Below are positions 46,361 to 56,637 of a stretch of DNA of 64,000 nucleotides, piece by piece. This stretch comes from an uncultured Poribacteria bacterium (GTDB lineage Bacteria; Poribacteria; WGA-4E; WGA-3G), in NCBI GenBank assembly GCA_951813545.1, contig OX638352.1, forward strand, positions 1,798,001 through 1,862,000. The letters are read 5' to 3'. A program made the position numbers and the translations under genes. How positions within the stretch are numbered: position 1 is the first letter of the stretch; each line of letters begins with the position of its first letter. The notes beneath the pieces were generated by a model. That model was not told the origin of the DNA, ran no database searches, and saw only the letters and a program-made list of their open reading frames with translations.

Positions 46361-47890
46361 TCACACTTCACTTTTGATAAAAATTAACATTATCACTGTA
46401 AAGAGAATAACATTCATTGTAAGCAACAGAAGCATGTCCGGGAGTGCTCGTTTCGCATTGATACCGGTATCACTTCTCTGAAAGGAAAACTGAGGGAGCG
46501 CATCCCAGTCAGCTGTACCTTTGTCGGCAGCGAACCATTGTCGCGATTCAAATATCTTTTTGTCATAAAAATAATCAACGACTGCGCGCCGGTAACGTTG
46601 AACAGTGCTGAAAAAGTCTTGAATACCCTCTAAATCGGTGCCTGCCCAGGCTTCGGTTGCTGCGTCATACAGACCCACTGGTGAAAACCTCAACAACATT
46701 CGTCCCAAATTTGCGGGTTGGACATAGATCGCCTCGAGTGCCGGTTTCCGGACAAGCCATGTTCGTTGGACGGTATTGATAGTTTCTCTATTGTAGAAGC
46801 CGTAATAATCCTGTACACGTGGTACCTGCGGCTCAGATTCTGCTCCAATTTTTCCGGCGTACAATCCGGTTTGGTGGAAGTAGAGCAATATTGAGGGTTT
46901 GTCCTCATCTTTCCAGAAGGTGTATTCAACACCTTCCAAGCCAAATCCAGCAGCCATATCTTCACCGCCACGCGATGGGGGGCTTAAGACGGCATCATTG
47001 CGAATAAACTGTTTATCTTCTTTATCTAATTTTTCCCACATCTGTTTGATTTGGTTATAGACGGAGGTTTGCGTTTCCGGTTGCGGGACGATGTCAACTG
47101 CCGTAAGAATCAGATTTGGATACACAAGCACTAAGCATCCCCAGACGAACATGCAAAGCATGAGCGCGGTACTGGTTCGACGCGTCATCGCAGAGATGCA
47201 TAAGCCGATGAGGTAGAACAACGACACATAAAGGAGCGATGTCAGGACGATCCCGCCGATGCGAAGAAAATCATCCGTGCTCAAGGAAATCGTAGCGGAT
47301 GTTGTCAGCAAGATGATGGACAAGAACAGGCTTATCAGCAACGGCACAAGTAGACAGAGCATCGCGCTGATGTACTTGGCACATAGGATGTATCCGCGCT
47401 GGATTGGGTGCGTCAGTACGAGGCGTAATGTGCCGCGTTCATGTTCACCGGCGAGCGCGTCGTAAGCGAAGATCAGCGCGAGCAGACTGAGTACGCCCTG
47501 AAAAACAAGCACAATATCAATTGAAGTAAAGAGGTTGAGAAATGGGTTATCCGCCCCGTGTTTCTCTGCATCCCAAATTGTTGGCACAAACGCGTGGTAT
47601 ACCTCAATTTTGTTCCCGACCTGCTTATCTAATCCCAGATTGAAAATGCTCAACGGGTTCGGAGGGCGCTGGACAACTAATGCTCCGGCGTAACCGGAAT
47701 AGGTTTTTTTCTCGCGTAATTCTTGGTGACTCTCCTTGACAGCCTTGTTGTAAGCGGTGAGTCGCTGCTCATAGTCCTTGAGGAGCACGATAGTATTGGC
47801 GACCACAAGCAACAATGTAATGAAAACAGCCGCTGCAAATCGGAATGTCATGAGATTGTCGAGGAGCTCTCGACGGATCAGTGTCATCAT
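46361..47890 (-). CDS. ABC-2 permease type B, unit 3
   Basis: The longest type B protein, 509 residues. The second external loop carries an insert (LSPPSRGGEDMAAGFGLEG near 305-325). Other blocks match its paralogs: GEHERGTLRLVLTHPIQRG, VGLYDAATEAWAGTDLEG and a final IKSEV. Two ATG codons in a row begin the frame, placed 6 bp after the TAA of permease A of unit 4, whose GAGGTG end is the likely ribosome binding site. Confidence 0.87.
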   Translation of the reverse strand: MMTLIRRELLDNLMTFRFAAAVFITLLLVVANTIVLLKDYEQRLTAYNKAVKESHQELREKKTYSGYAGALVVQRPPNPLSIFNLGLDKQVGNKIEVYHAFVPTIWDAEKHGADNPFLNLFTSIDIVLVFQGVLSLLALIFAYDALAGEHERGTLRLVLTHPIQRGYILCAKYISAMLCLLVPLLISLFLSIILLTTSATISLSTDDFLRIGGIVLTSLLYVSLFYLIGLCISAMTRRTSTALMLCMFVWGCLVLVYPNLILTAVDIVPQPETQTSVYNQIKQMWEKLDKEDKQFIRNDAVLSPPSRGGEDMAAGFGLEGVEYTFWKDEDKPSILLYFHQTGLYAGKIGAESEPQVPRVQDYYGFYNRETINTVQRTWLVRKPALEAIYVQPANLGRMLLRFSPVGLYDAATEAWAGTDLEGIQDFFSTVQRYRRAVVDYFYDKKIFESRQWFAADKGTADWDALPQFSFQRSDTGINAKRALPDMLLLLTMNVILFTVIMLIFIKSEV

Positions 47891-47896
47891 TTTGTA

Positions 47897-49297
47897 TTAC
47901 ACCTCAACACGTACAAATGCAAGATATGCTCCCGATAGAAGCACTATGACAAACAGCGTTAGCAACAGTAGATCGACTGCCGCTGCGTTGAAATCCTTGC
48001 TCAGACTCAGCGTATCTTCAAATTTCGGCACCGCGGCTGGGTTGACAGGCTTTTGTGACATGCCTTCACGAACGCCTATGAGATGGAGGCTTTCTGGATC
48101 CGATCTATCGGTGTCAACGACGAATTCACGAAATTGACGGGCGTAACGTTGTGCATTCTCCACAAATTGCAAATGCCGCCCAAATCCGGTTCCGGCGAAC
48201 GATTCAAGAAGATGCTGGAAAATAGTGACGGGTGAAACACGGCTTACAGTGCGAGCGCGTTGAACCTGATCAATCTGCTGGGTTAAGTGTTCTTCGTTCA
48301 AGCGTTCCTGAATTTCAGCATCTCTGGTCACGTACTCACTCCTTACCTGTTTTGTTTTTAGCGTTTCATCTGCCCACAGCCGATTGTCATATTTATTAAG
48401 AAGTTCACGATCAAGTTGGACTATGCGTTCTTGAAATTCATCCGCTGTCATCGGTGCCGGTGAAAACCCACTTACAATTGAAGGAAGCACGCTGGGCATA
48501 AAAACCACAAAGACGATCCAAGTCAACAAGAGTATCACAAGACTCACCGCACTCTGCCGCGCACGCGCTGATACTAACAAACCTAACGCAAGAAAGAGGC
48601 ACGTATATACAAGCACAAGAAAGATGATGATGCTTAAACGTCCCCACGCTTCGGCATCAAGGCGGATGTGGCTTGACATCGAAATCACTAAAAGATTCAT
48701 TAATACTGCAAGCGTGAAGGGGATAGTAATACTTATCAACGCCCCTAAAAATTTGCCAGTTAGCACGGTGTGTCGTGGAATTGAATTTGCCACTATTAAT
48801 CGCAATGTGCCCCGTTCGCGTTCGCCTGAAATAGAATCAAACGTGAACAAGAGCGCGATCAGACTTAATACAGAACCGATGATGAATGCCCAATCCACTT
48901 TGGTAATATCTGATCGGATATCCTTCAGATCGGGAGTAGTGGATGGATACTTCATTGTCCAGAAGCTTTTTAACTCCCCATCTTCCCAAACGGTGTCGTT
49001 TCTTCCAACAGCATCCGGCAAAAGGGTGTCACCGCCCTCTGCGCAGAAACCGAGCGCGGACGGCTTTTTGTAAAGCAATCCGGGGCCCCGTTGTGCAATG
49101 TCATATAAATCCGTCCGAGATCTTAAAGCATTTAGAGCATCGGCGACAGAGGAACGATACTTCTTTATTTTTGCTGGGTGCTCTTGGAGATGCATCAACG
49201 CGTTCGTTAGCATTAATCCGAGCAGCAACACCGTTGTAAGTGCAAATCGGAGACTATTGAGGTTATCATATAATTCCCGTTTCGCAATATGCCACAT
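47897..49297 (-). CDS. ABC-2 permease type A, unit 4
   Basis: A 466-residue type A permease. Coupling motif GERERGTLRLIVANSIPRH; second-loop block FAGTGFGRHLQFVENAQRY; C-terminus VRVEV with embedded GAGGTG. The loop after TM1 (GFCAEGGDTLLPDAVGRND) and residues 280-330 vary from the other copies. Its leader is a repeat element with CAGTTATCAG words, and no Shine-Dalgarno sequence is seen before the ATG. Confidence 0.87.
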   Translation of the reverse strand: MWHIAKRELYDNLNSLRFALTTVLLLGLMLTNALMHLQEHPAKIKKYRSSVADALNALRSRTDLYDIAQRGPGLLYKKPSALGFCAEGGDTLLPDAVGRNDTVWEDGELKSFWTMKYPSTTPDLKDIRSDITKVDWAFIIGSVLSLIALLFTFDSISGERERGTLRLIVANSIPRHTVLTGKFLGALISITIPFTLAVLMNLLVISMSSHIRLDAEAWGRLSIIIFLVLVYTCLFLALGLLVSARARQSAVSLVILLLTWIVFVVFMPSVLPSIVSGFSPAPMTADEFQERIVQLDRELLNKYDNRLWADETLKTKQVRSEYVTRDAEIQERLNEEHLTQQIDQVQRARTVSRVSPVTIFQHLLESFAGTGFGRHLQFVENAQRYARQFREFVVDTDRSDPESLHLIGVREGMSQKPVNPAAVPKFEDTLSLSKDFNAAAVDLLLLTLFVIVLLSGAYLAFVRVEV

Positions 49298-49304
49298 TTT
49301 TTTA

Positions 49305-49442
49305 GAGTTATCGGTTGTCAGTTATCAGTTATCGGTTAAGAGGTTATCGTTTAGATTTCAGTTATCAGTTACCCGTTGTAAGAGAGTTTTGATTCAACCA
49401 AAACATCTCTTAACTGACAGCCGGTAACTGATTGCTGAAAAC
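49305..49442. repeat. B-A junction repeat element, unit 4
   Basis: TTATCGGTTGTCAGTTATCAG-type words (49309-49336; at most 20 bases per arm are comparable) face ACTGACAGCCGGTAACTG (49411-49428) with AAGAGG and CATCTCTTAA inside. It uses the ATC/GTC variant of the heptamer rather than the TTCC variant of units 2 and 3. Confidence 0.7.
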
Positions 49443-49446
49443 TATT

Positions 49447-50952
49447 CTATACTTCACTTTTAACAAAAATCAGAAATGTTATGATGAAAAGAGCGACATT
49501 AAGCATAAGTAACAGGCATACATCTGGTAACGCTCGCTTTGCGTTTATTGCGACATCACTTCTCTGAAAAGAAAATTGGGGTAGTGCGCTCCAATCCACA
49601 GCACCTTTGTCCGCAGAAAACCACTTTCGATCCCCGAACGCCTCTTTATCATAGAAGTAGTCAATCACTGTCTGTCGGTACTGCCTCGCCTTAGTGAAAA
49701 AATCACAGATACCATCTAAATCAGTGCCTATCCAAGCCTGTGTCGCTGCATCGTAGACCCCAACAGGCGAGAGTTTCAACAGTATTTTCTCTATGTTCGC
49801 TGGTCGAACGAAAATGTCCTCAAGTGCCCGTTCCCGAACGAGCCAAGCCCGCTCTGCAGTGCTGATAGTTTGTAGACCCAGGAAGCGGTAATAATTCTGG
49901 ATGTGCGGTACCTGAGGTTCAAATTTCTCCTTCAACTTTCCAACGTGTAATCCAATTCGGTAGTAATATTGTAGTATTGATGAATCTTCCTCAACATGTT
50001 CAACAGTGTACCCGCCCCTCATGATGCCCAGAAAACTCATATCCTTACCTAAACCAGGATTATTGGCAAAGAATTGTTTCCGTTCTCTGTCAAATTCCTC
50101 CCACATCTGTTTGATTTCATTGAAAGCAGATGCGGTACGAGTTTGCGGAGATTCTTGCAAATTTATTATCGTCCGTGCCATGCTTGGATACACGAGGACT
50201 AAAAACCCCCATACAAACATCGCGAGCATGAGGGCAGTACTGGTTCGGCGTGCTATCACCGAAATTAACAAACCGATGAAATAGAATACCGATAGATACG
50301 CAACTGAACTAAAAACAATTCCACTGATACGGAGAAAATCGCTGAAACTTAAAGAAATAGCGGTGGAGGTTGTTAGCAAAATTACCGTGAGGAGTAGACT
50401 CATCAAAAACGGCACAAGCAGGCAAAGCATTGCGCCAATATATTTGGCAAGCAAAATGTGACCGCGCCCCACCGGATGTGTCAGGGTCAAGCGTAACGTA
50501 CCGCGTTCGTGTTCCCCCGCAATTGCATCGTAGGCGAAAATCAGTGCTAAAAAGCTAAGGACTAGCTCAAAGATAAAAACGAGATCTATTGAAGTAAAAA
50601 GGTTGAGAAATATATTATCCGAGCCGTGCATTTCAGCATCCCAGAGCGTCGGCACATGGCCGTGATAAACTCGAATTGCGTTCCCCAACCGTTTATCTAG
50701 CCCAATATTGAAGAGACTTAATGGATTCGGAGGTCGGTCAACGGACAATTTCGCCACCGAATAGGTTTTTCCCTCTTGCAGTTGTCGCTGATGCGTTTTG
50801 ACAGCGGTATTGTAACTTGCCAATCGCTGCTCATAATCCTTGAGGAGGACAGCGGTCATGGCAACCACAAGCAGCAATGTAATGAAAACAGCCGCCGCAA
50901 ATCGGAATGTCATGAGGTTGTCGAGGAGTTCTCGACGGATAAGTGTCATCAT
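49447..50952 (-). CDS. ABC-2 permease type B, unit 4 (first gene of the array)
   Basis: A 501-residue type B permease that opens the eight-gene array. TM1 is at residues 15-38, TM2-TM5 at 120-265 and TM6 at 478-498. The coupling motif is GEHERGTLRLTLTHPVGRG. Two ATG codons begin the frame, with GAGAGG about 10 nt upstream instead of a preceding permease A. The 168-bp space up to the WD40 gene stop must hold the array promoter if the genes are not read through from there; no strong -35/-10 pair was recognised. Confidence 0.87.
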   Translation of the reverse strand: MMTLIRRELLDNLMTFRFAAAVFITLLLVVAMTAVLLKDYEQRLASYNTAVKTHQRQLQEGKTYSVAKLSVDRPPNPLSLFNIGLDKRLGNAIRVYHGHVPTLWDAEMHGSDNIFLNLFTSIDLVFIFELVLSFLALIFAYDAIAGEHERGTLRLTLTHPVGRGHILLAKYIGAMLCLLVPFLMSLLLTVILLTTSTAISLSFSDFLRISGIVFSSVAYLSVFYFIGLLISVIARRTSTALMLAMFVWGFLVLVYPSMARTIINLQESPQTRTASAFNEIKQMWEEFDRERKQFFANNPGLGKDMSFLGIMRGGYTVEHVEEDSSILQYYYRIGLHVGKLKEKFEPQVPHIQNYYRFLGLQTISTAERAWLVRERALEDIFVRPANIEKILLKLSPVGVYDAATQAWIGTDLDGICDFFTKARQYRQTVIDYFYDKEAFGDRKWFSADKGAVDWSALPQFSFQRSDVAINAKRALPDVCLLLMLNVALFIITFLIFVKSEV

Positions 50953-51120
50953 TGCGTCGCTACCTCTCTACAAGTTTACCAGTTCCGCTCTTTTTCAGCA
51001 AATGCAAAACGCCTTCATCTGCAAAGTCTCAAACCTCGACAGCAAGCCTTAGCGTACTGATGCAGCGGTATCTATTGGTAACATCAATATATTGTAACCC
51101 AATCTACCGCTCTTTCTTCA

Positions 51121-53196
51121 TTAAGGTGAGTTTAATGTAAGGTAAGGGGTCATATCCCACAGGAGAATGGTGCCGTCGAAACTCGCACTTGCCAAAAGCG
51201 TGCTGTCTGGTGAAAAGGCGAGACATTGAACATCTGTCGGATGGCCAAGGAGTGTGGCGATAATTTCCCATGTGGCAACTTCCCATAACTGGATGGGTGC
51301 CCTCTCTCCAGCATACCACCAAAAACCAGATGCTAAATACCGACCACAAGATGAAAACGTTAGCGCAAACGGCTGCCGACATTCATGCGGCGGAAGTATC
51401 GCCATGAGAAGTTCATACTTTGTGGCATCCCACACCCGAATCTCGTTGTGCATTCCACCAACAATAAGACTTCCACACGGTGAAAAAGCAACTGCCTCCA
51501 TTGTGATAGGACGTGCTGCTGTGTCTCCTCTGGCGTGCCTTTCATGCTGCAACCGAAGTTTACGCTGTTTTTGCGCTGCATCCCCAACATAGTTTTCCGA
51601 TTCTAAAGTTAAATCAAAAGGTGCTAACGGAAGTGTAGCAACCTCTTTACCAGAGACAACATCCCAGATCCGAGCGGTTCCGTCGGTTGAGCCACTCACC
51701 AGTCGTTTTCCATCTGGATCAAATGCTAAGGACCGAATTAAATCTGTATGTCCCAACAACGCCATCTGTTTTCCCCGCGTATCCCATATATATAGTCCCC
51801 CTTTTGTATCCCCACTCGCAAAGGGCTCACCCGCGGGGGCGAAGGCAAAGGTCCGAACGAATTCTTGATGTCCAGCAAAGGTCGCGATTGTTTCGTCGGT
51901 ATCAACATCCCAGACAAGGAGGCTGTTTTCAATGCTACCCAACGCGCGGATGCGACCCGTTGATGAGATATAGACGGAACGAATTTCTGTATTCAAGCGG
52001 GCAATCGATCGCTGGTGTCGTTTCTCGGCAACATTCCAACAGGTCGTCCCAGCAGAGTCAACGCTCACCAATGTCTGCCCATCCGGTAAAAACGCCACGA
52101 AGTGCGGATAATGAACTTCTCTGGAAATCGAAGCGACAGCGCGGGGATTCTCCGTATTCCACACTTTGATCTCCCGTTCGCTTGCGAAAATCAGAGCCGG
52201 TTTCAATCTGCTGCCAGAAGGAGATTTTTCCGTTAAAAGGCGTAGAACATGGATGCTCCCATGATACTCAAAGATGTTGAGTTTCTCATCGTTTTCCACA
52301 TCCCAGACGGTGAGTGTAGATTGATGCACCCCAGCAGCAAGAAGACTTCCTGAGCGTGAGTAAGTCGGCGTTATCCGCCGATGTTCAGGATATGAGAAAA
52401 TTCTCACTTGGGTACCTGCGGTGACATCCCACTCTCGTAAGGTACCGCCAGACAAATCACCTGCGGCAAGGTATTTCCCACACGGTGAAAAGCCAAGCGC
52501 ATATACCCGCGCTGTATGTCCTCTAAGCGAAGCAATCTGTTCGCCTGTTTCCACATGCCACACCGTGATGAAATCGGCAGTGCCTTCACTATCCGCGGGC
52601 GTTGGACAGGCGAGGAGCTGCCCATCATCGGAAAAGCAGAGAGGACGCGGAACACCCCCTTGCCACCGGACTGTTATGTCAGGGTCGGCTTGGAACTCGG
52701 CAATTTGCTCCCCTGTTTCGGCATGCCAAAGATGAACAATACCGATGAGCGGTTCAGAAGTAGCGATGTACTGGCTGTCATTGGAAAAGACAACCCGGCT
52801 CAGTCTCGATCTAAATCTAATCTTTGAAGTTTCAATTCGGGTAATGCTTTTCCTTCGATCAACGTCCCATACCTTAAGGGTCTGGTCACGGTTGCCAATA
52901 GCAAGCCACTTGCCATTTGGAGAAAAATTGAGACGGCAACTCATGCCACGCTCCGTTTCCCACAAATCGATCGGAGTCATCGTTGGGAGTTCATACAACC
53001 AGACTCCCATATAGGTAGCGACGACCAGCGTCTTCCTATCTGGCGAAAGCGCGAGATCTCTCACACATCCTCGTCCCAACCGGGCGATGGCTTCATCAGG
53101 TAACGCCCATGTGTTAACATTCTTATTTATTATGTTTGCTCCTTGTGCATGAATCTGTGAATTTGGTGTTCCATTTCTCTGAGCAATGACGTGCAA
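51121..53196 (-). CDS. WD40 repeat protein
   Basis: A protein of up to 691 residues made of about 12 WD40 repeats, forming two beta-propellers. Clear repeats include LSPDRKTLVVATYMGVWLYE, FSPNGKWLAIGNRDQTLKVWD and FDPDGKRLVSGSTDGTARIWD. There is no signal peptide or enzyme domain. Such proteins scaffold complexes. The start is uncertain: TTG at 53196 has no good ribosome binding site, while AAGGAG at 53139-53144 stands 5-8 nt before two ATA codons (53133 and 53130) where an ATG would be expected. A MITE lies 24 bp upstream of the TTG. The permease array follows on the same strand. Confidence 0.85.
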   Translation of the reverse strand: MHVIAQRNGTPNSQIHAQGANIINKNVNTWALPDEAIARLGRGCVRDLALSPDRKTLVVATYMGVWLYELPTMTPIDLWETERGMSCRLNFSPNGKWLAIGNRDQTLKVWDVDRRKSITRIETSKIRFRSRLSRVVFSNDSQYIATSEPLIGIVHLWHAETGEQIAEFQADPDITVRWQGGVPRPLCFSDDGQLLACPTPADSEGTADFITVWHVETGEQIASLRGHTARVYALGFSPCGKYLAAGDLSGGTLREWDVTAGTQVRIFSYPEHRRITPTYSRSGSLLAAGVHQSTLTVWDVENDEKLNIFEYHGSIHVLRLLTEKSPSGSRLKPALIFASEREIKVWNTENPRAVASISREVHYPHFVAFLPDGQTLVSVDSAGTTCWNVAEKRHQRSIARLNTEIRSVYISSTGRIRALGSIENSLLVWDVDTDETIATFAGHQEFVRTFAFAPAGEPFASGDTKGGLYIWDTRGKQMALLGHTDLIRSLAFDPDGKRLVSGSTDGTARIWDVVSGKEVATLPLAPFDLTLESENYVGDAAQKQRKLRLQHERHARGDTAARPITMEAVAFSPCGSLIVGGMHNEIRVWDATKYELLMAILPPHECRQPFALTFSSCGRYLASGFWWYAGERAPIQLWEVATWEIIATLLGHPTDVQCLAFSPDSTLLASASFDGTILLWDMTPYLTLNSP

Positions 53197-53220
53197 GCCA
53201 CGTCTAATAGATAACTATTA

Positions 53221-53421
53221 TAGTAAAACCCGTAATTCCCCATACACCAATGTGAGGGCGAGGATACAATCCTCGCCAGCGAAGGAGAAGCGTCTTGAGG
53301 GTGAGGATACAATCCTCGCCAGCGAAGGAGAAGTGTTTTGAGGGCGAGGATACAATCCTCGCCAGCGGAGGTAGGGATCTTTTTCATTGAACAACTACTC
53401 ACATATTTTCGGGTTTTACTA
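53221..53421. mobile_element. MITE copy 3 with internal triplication (201 bp)
   Basis: TA duplications at 53219-53220 and 53422-53423 flank perfect inverted ends TAGTAAAACCCG and CGGGTTTTACTA. Inside, a 43-bp unit containing the hairpin GGCGAGGAT-ACA-ATCCTCGCC repeats three times, starting at 53258, 53301 and 53344 (the second has one stem change, GTGAGG). It accounts for most of the 330-bp gap between the WD40 gene and tRNA-Ile. Confidence 0.9.
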
Positions 53422-53525
53422 TAAATAGAAATAGATGCGTTGGTGGGTGCGCAGCAGAAGTGCGCGGATGAATAAAAGGATTATGGAGTGATGGTAAAAG
53501 TATGGTGGGGAATGGTAGGAGAAGG

Positions 53526-53599
53526 TGGGCTTACCTGGAGTCGAACCAGGGACCTCGCGCTTATCAGGCGCGCGCTCTAACCGTCTGAGCTATAAGCCC
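53526..53599 (-). tRNA. tRNA-Ile (GAT)
   Basis: A complete 74-nt cloverleaf. The 7-bp acceptor stem pairs GGGCTTA with TAAGCCC, the D-arm has AGCTCAGACGGTTAGAGC, the anticodon loop CTGATAA gives GAT, and the T-arm has GGTTCGA. The discriminator is A, and the terminal CCA is not fully encoded. It stands alone: this tRNA is normally in the 16S-23S spacer, but here a protein gene lies between it and the 16S gene, and no 23S follows. Confidence 0.95.
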
Positions 53600-53674
53600 A
53601 CAAGGAGTGTCTTGAAAAGGAGATATCTTTGCGAAGACACAGTTGCGTTTTCTTTGTCAAAAAGCACTATTAAT

Positions 53675-53703
53675 TATACACCCCGAAAGGGGATTTGTCA
53701 AAT
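53675..53703 (-). promoter_or_regulatory. Consensus promoter of tRNA-Ile
   Basis: On the minus strand TTGACA (53703-53698), a 17-bp spacer and TATAAT (53680-53675) match the sigma-70 consensus exactly. The upstream ACAAATTAATTTGACAAA block is the same as at the 16S promoter. The spacer contains the small palindrome CCCC-TTTC-GGGG. Confidence 0.88.
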
Positions 53704-53710
53704 TAATTTG

Positions 53711-54463
53711 TTAGAATCTGGTTTTGATTGCCCCCCAAGTCGCTGCTAACTTAAGACGGGGTGAGACAGGACGAACCTTATCAATATCGGCAATGCTTTC
53801 GACAACAACCATGTTGTCAAAAAAACTGACTCCGGTGGTGATTCCCATCATACCAACAGGACCCGTTTTGAAAGTGTCGTCATCAACTTCTACAACAGGC
53901 TTTTCCTCAAGATGCCAATCGGCGGGCGGTAATTCTTTCTCCCGCTTCTTCAGATACATCTGATGTTGCCCGCCTTTCATAACGAGTCGATGGGTATACC
54001 ACACATTGTTCTCATTGGGAAACTGTCCGGTTCCAAGTAAAGCCCAAGCACCAGCCTTGCGAGTATAAATCTGAATATTCGATCCACCAACACGACGAGT
54101 ACCGTGAAAATGAGATTCAGCACCTTTAAGCCCACCTTCCGCCCTGTAAATTGTGCCTACAAAACTGTCGTTTTCCCATAACCAGTCAAAGTCCCAAATG
54201 TAATCCCGCCATTCTTCTCTTCCATCAACCTTCGGGATGTAAAGCCCGATACCGGTAGTTTTAGCTGCCTTGTTTCCGGGATCAGCAGGGTCCTTTTCAA
54301 TAGTGATCTTTGAATTGCCCGAGTTAAAGTTGAGGTGTTCCCATCTCGATGGTTCTTTGCCGATGTCATCCTGCTCAAAATCATCAACAAAAAGGATTTC
54401 CGCGTTTGCTATGCCGAACGTCGTTAAAAAAAGGAGCGTTGCGACAAACACCTTAGTTTTCAC
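53711..54463 (-). CDS. Secreted DUF1080/LamG-like protein
   Basis: A 250-residue protein with signal peptide MKTKVFVATLLFLTTFGIANA. The mature start EILFVDDFEQDDIGKEPSRW is typical of concanavalin-like (LamG/DUF1080) domains, and KTGPVGMMGITTGVSFFDNM near the end is the closing strand. It ends LAATWGAIKTRF, a tail also seen in the protein at 58439. The start is GTG at 54463 with AAGGAG 8 nt upstream. It lies between the 16S gene and tRNA-Ile on the same strand. Role: probable carbohydrate binding or hydrolysis outside the cytoplasm; no catalytic residues are evident. Confidence 0.8.
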   Translation of the reverse strand: MKTKVFVATLLFLTTFGIANAEILFVDDFEQDDIGKEPSRWEHLNFNSGNSKITIEKDPADPGNKAAKTTGIGLYIPKVDGREEWRDYIWDFDWLWENDSFVGTIYRAEGGLKGAESHFHGTRRVGGSNIQIYTRKAGAWALLGTGQFPNENNVWYTHRLVMKGGQHQMYLKKREKELPPADWHLEEKPVVEVDDDTFKTGPVGMMGITTGVSFFDNMVVVESIADIDKVRPVSPRLKLAATWGAIKTRF

Positions 54464-54715
54464 CTTATTTCTCCTTCGGTTCCGTCAGTGGACCAAGCAG
54501 TTAAAAAAGTGGGAGGCAAAAGAAATCAGACTTAAAATTCTTTTCTTGTGAACACAATTTGGAGGTAAAGGAAAATTGGATCGGTCAATATAGCAAAAGG
54601 CTTGCTGTATCCTAAAGAGAAATGTTCTTGAAAGTTAAACAGTGTGTGCGTGTCTTAGCCTTAAAGGTTCAGAGCGTTTGAACATAAGCACTGTGTGAGA
54701 GTCCTTATGTTAATG

Positions 54716-56273
<1,558 letters not shown>

Positions 56274-56342
56274 AGTATCGAAGTACACCTTCAAAAAATT
56301 GAAGGGCACTCACAAGCTATTAATTAATAGGCACGTCACGTT

Positions 56343-56362
56343 CACTATTTAACTTTCAAAGA
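56343..56362 (-). other. Pre-16S processing stem and boxA-like site
   Basis: CACTATTTAACTTTCAAAGA here pairs with TCTTGAAAGTTAAACAGTG at 54626-54644, on the other side of the 16S gene, forming an approximately 18-bp stem of the kind cut by RNase III. On the minus strand the same region reads TGTTCTTTGAAAG (56365-56353), close to the boxA antitermination consensus. Confidence 0.7.
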
Positions 56363-56396
56363 ACAAACTCACCTTTCTTGTCAAAAGGTAATGTTA

Positions 56397-56425
56397 ATTA
56401 TACACCCTTAAAATTGCTTTGTCAA
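56397..56425 (-). promoter_or_regulatory. Consensus promoter of the 16S rRNA gene
   Basis: On the minus strand TTGACA (56425-56420), 17 bp, and TATAAT (56402-56397): a perfect sigma-70 match, preceded by the AT-rich AAATTAATTT block that may act as an UP element. It lies about 120 bp before the mature 16S 5' end. The rest of the 56426-56637 gap is AT-rich, with no gene seen. Confidence 0.9.
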
Positions 56426-56637
56426 ATTAATTTGTAAGAAAAATGCATAATTTTGCCCTCAAAACCCGTTTTTTTAGATTTTTATTACATTTTTTTAAAA
56501 TAAAGTCTATTTTTAGGACTTTTAGCACCCTCATCCAACTTTTACGCGATTCCGTGTGCCTTTCAGACATTTTCACAACATAGACCTTGGGGAATGTGGG
56601 TTCAATTGTTCTATACACCCATCGCTCCAGTAGGCTT

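Noticed and set aside
38265..50952. Permease array as a composite transposon
   Set aside because: No transposase gene, terminal inverted repeats or target duplications were found at its borders.
53258..53386. Three 43-bp repeats that could suggest a CRISPR array
   Set aside because: The units are directly abutting with no unique spacers, and they lie inside a TA-flanked MITE.
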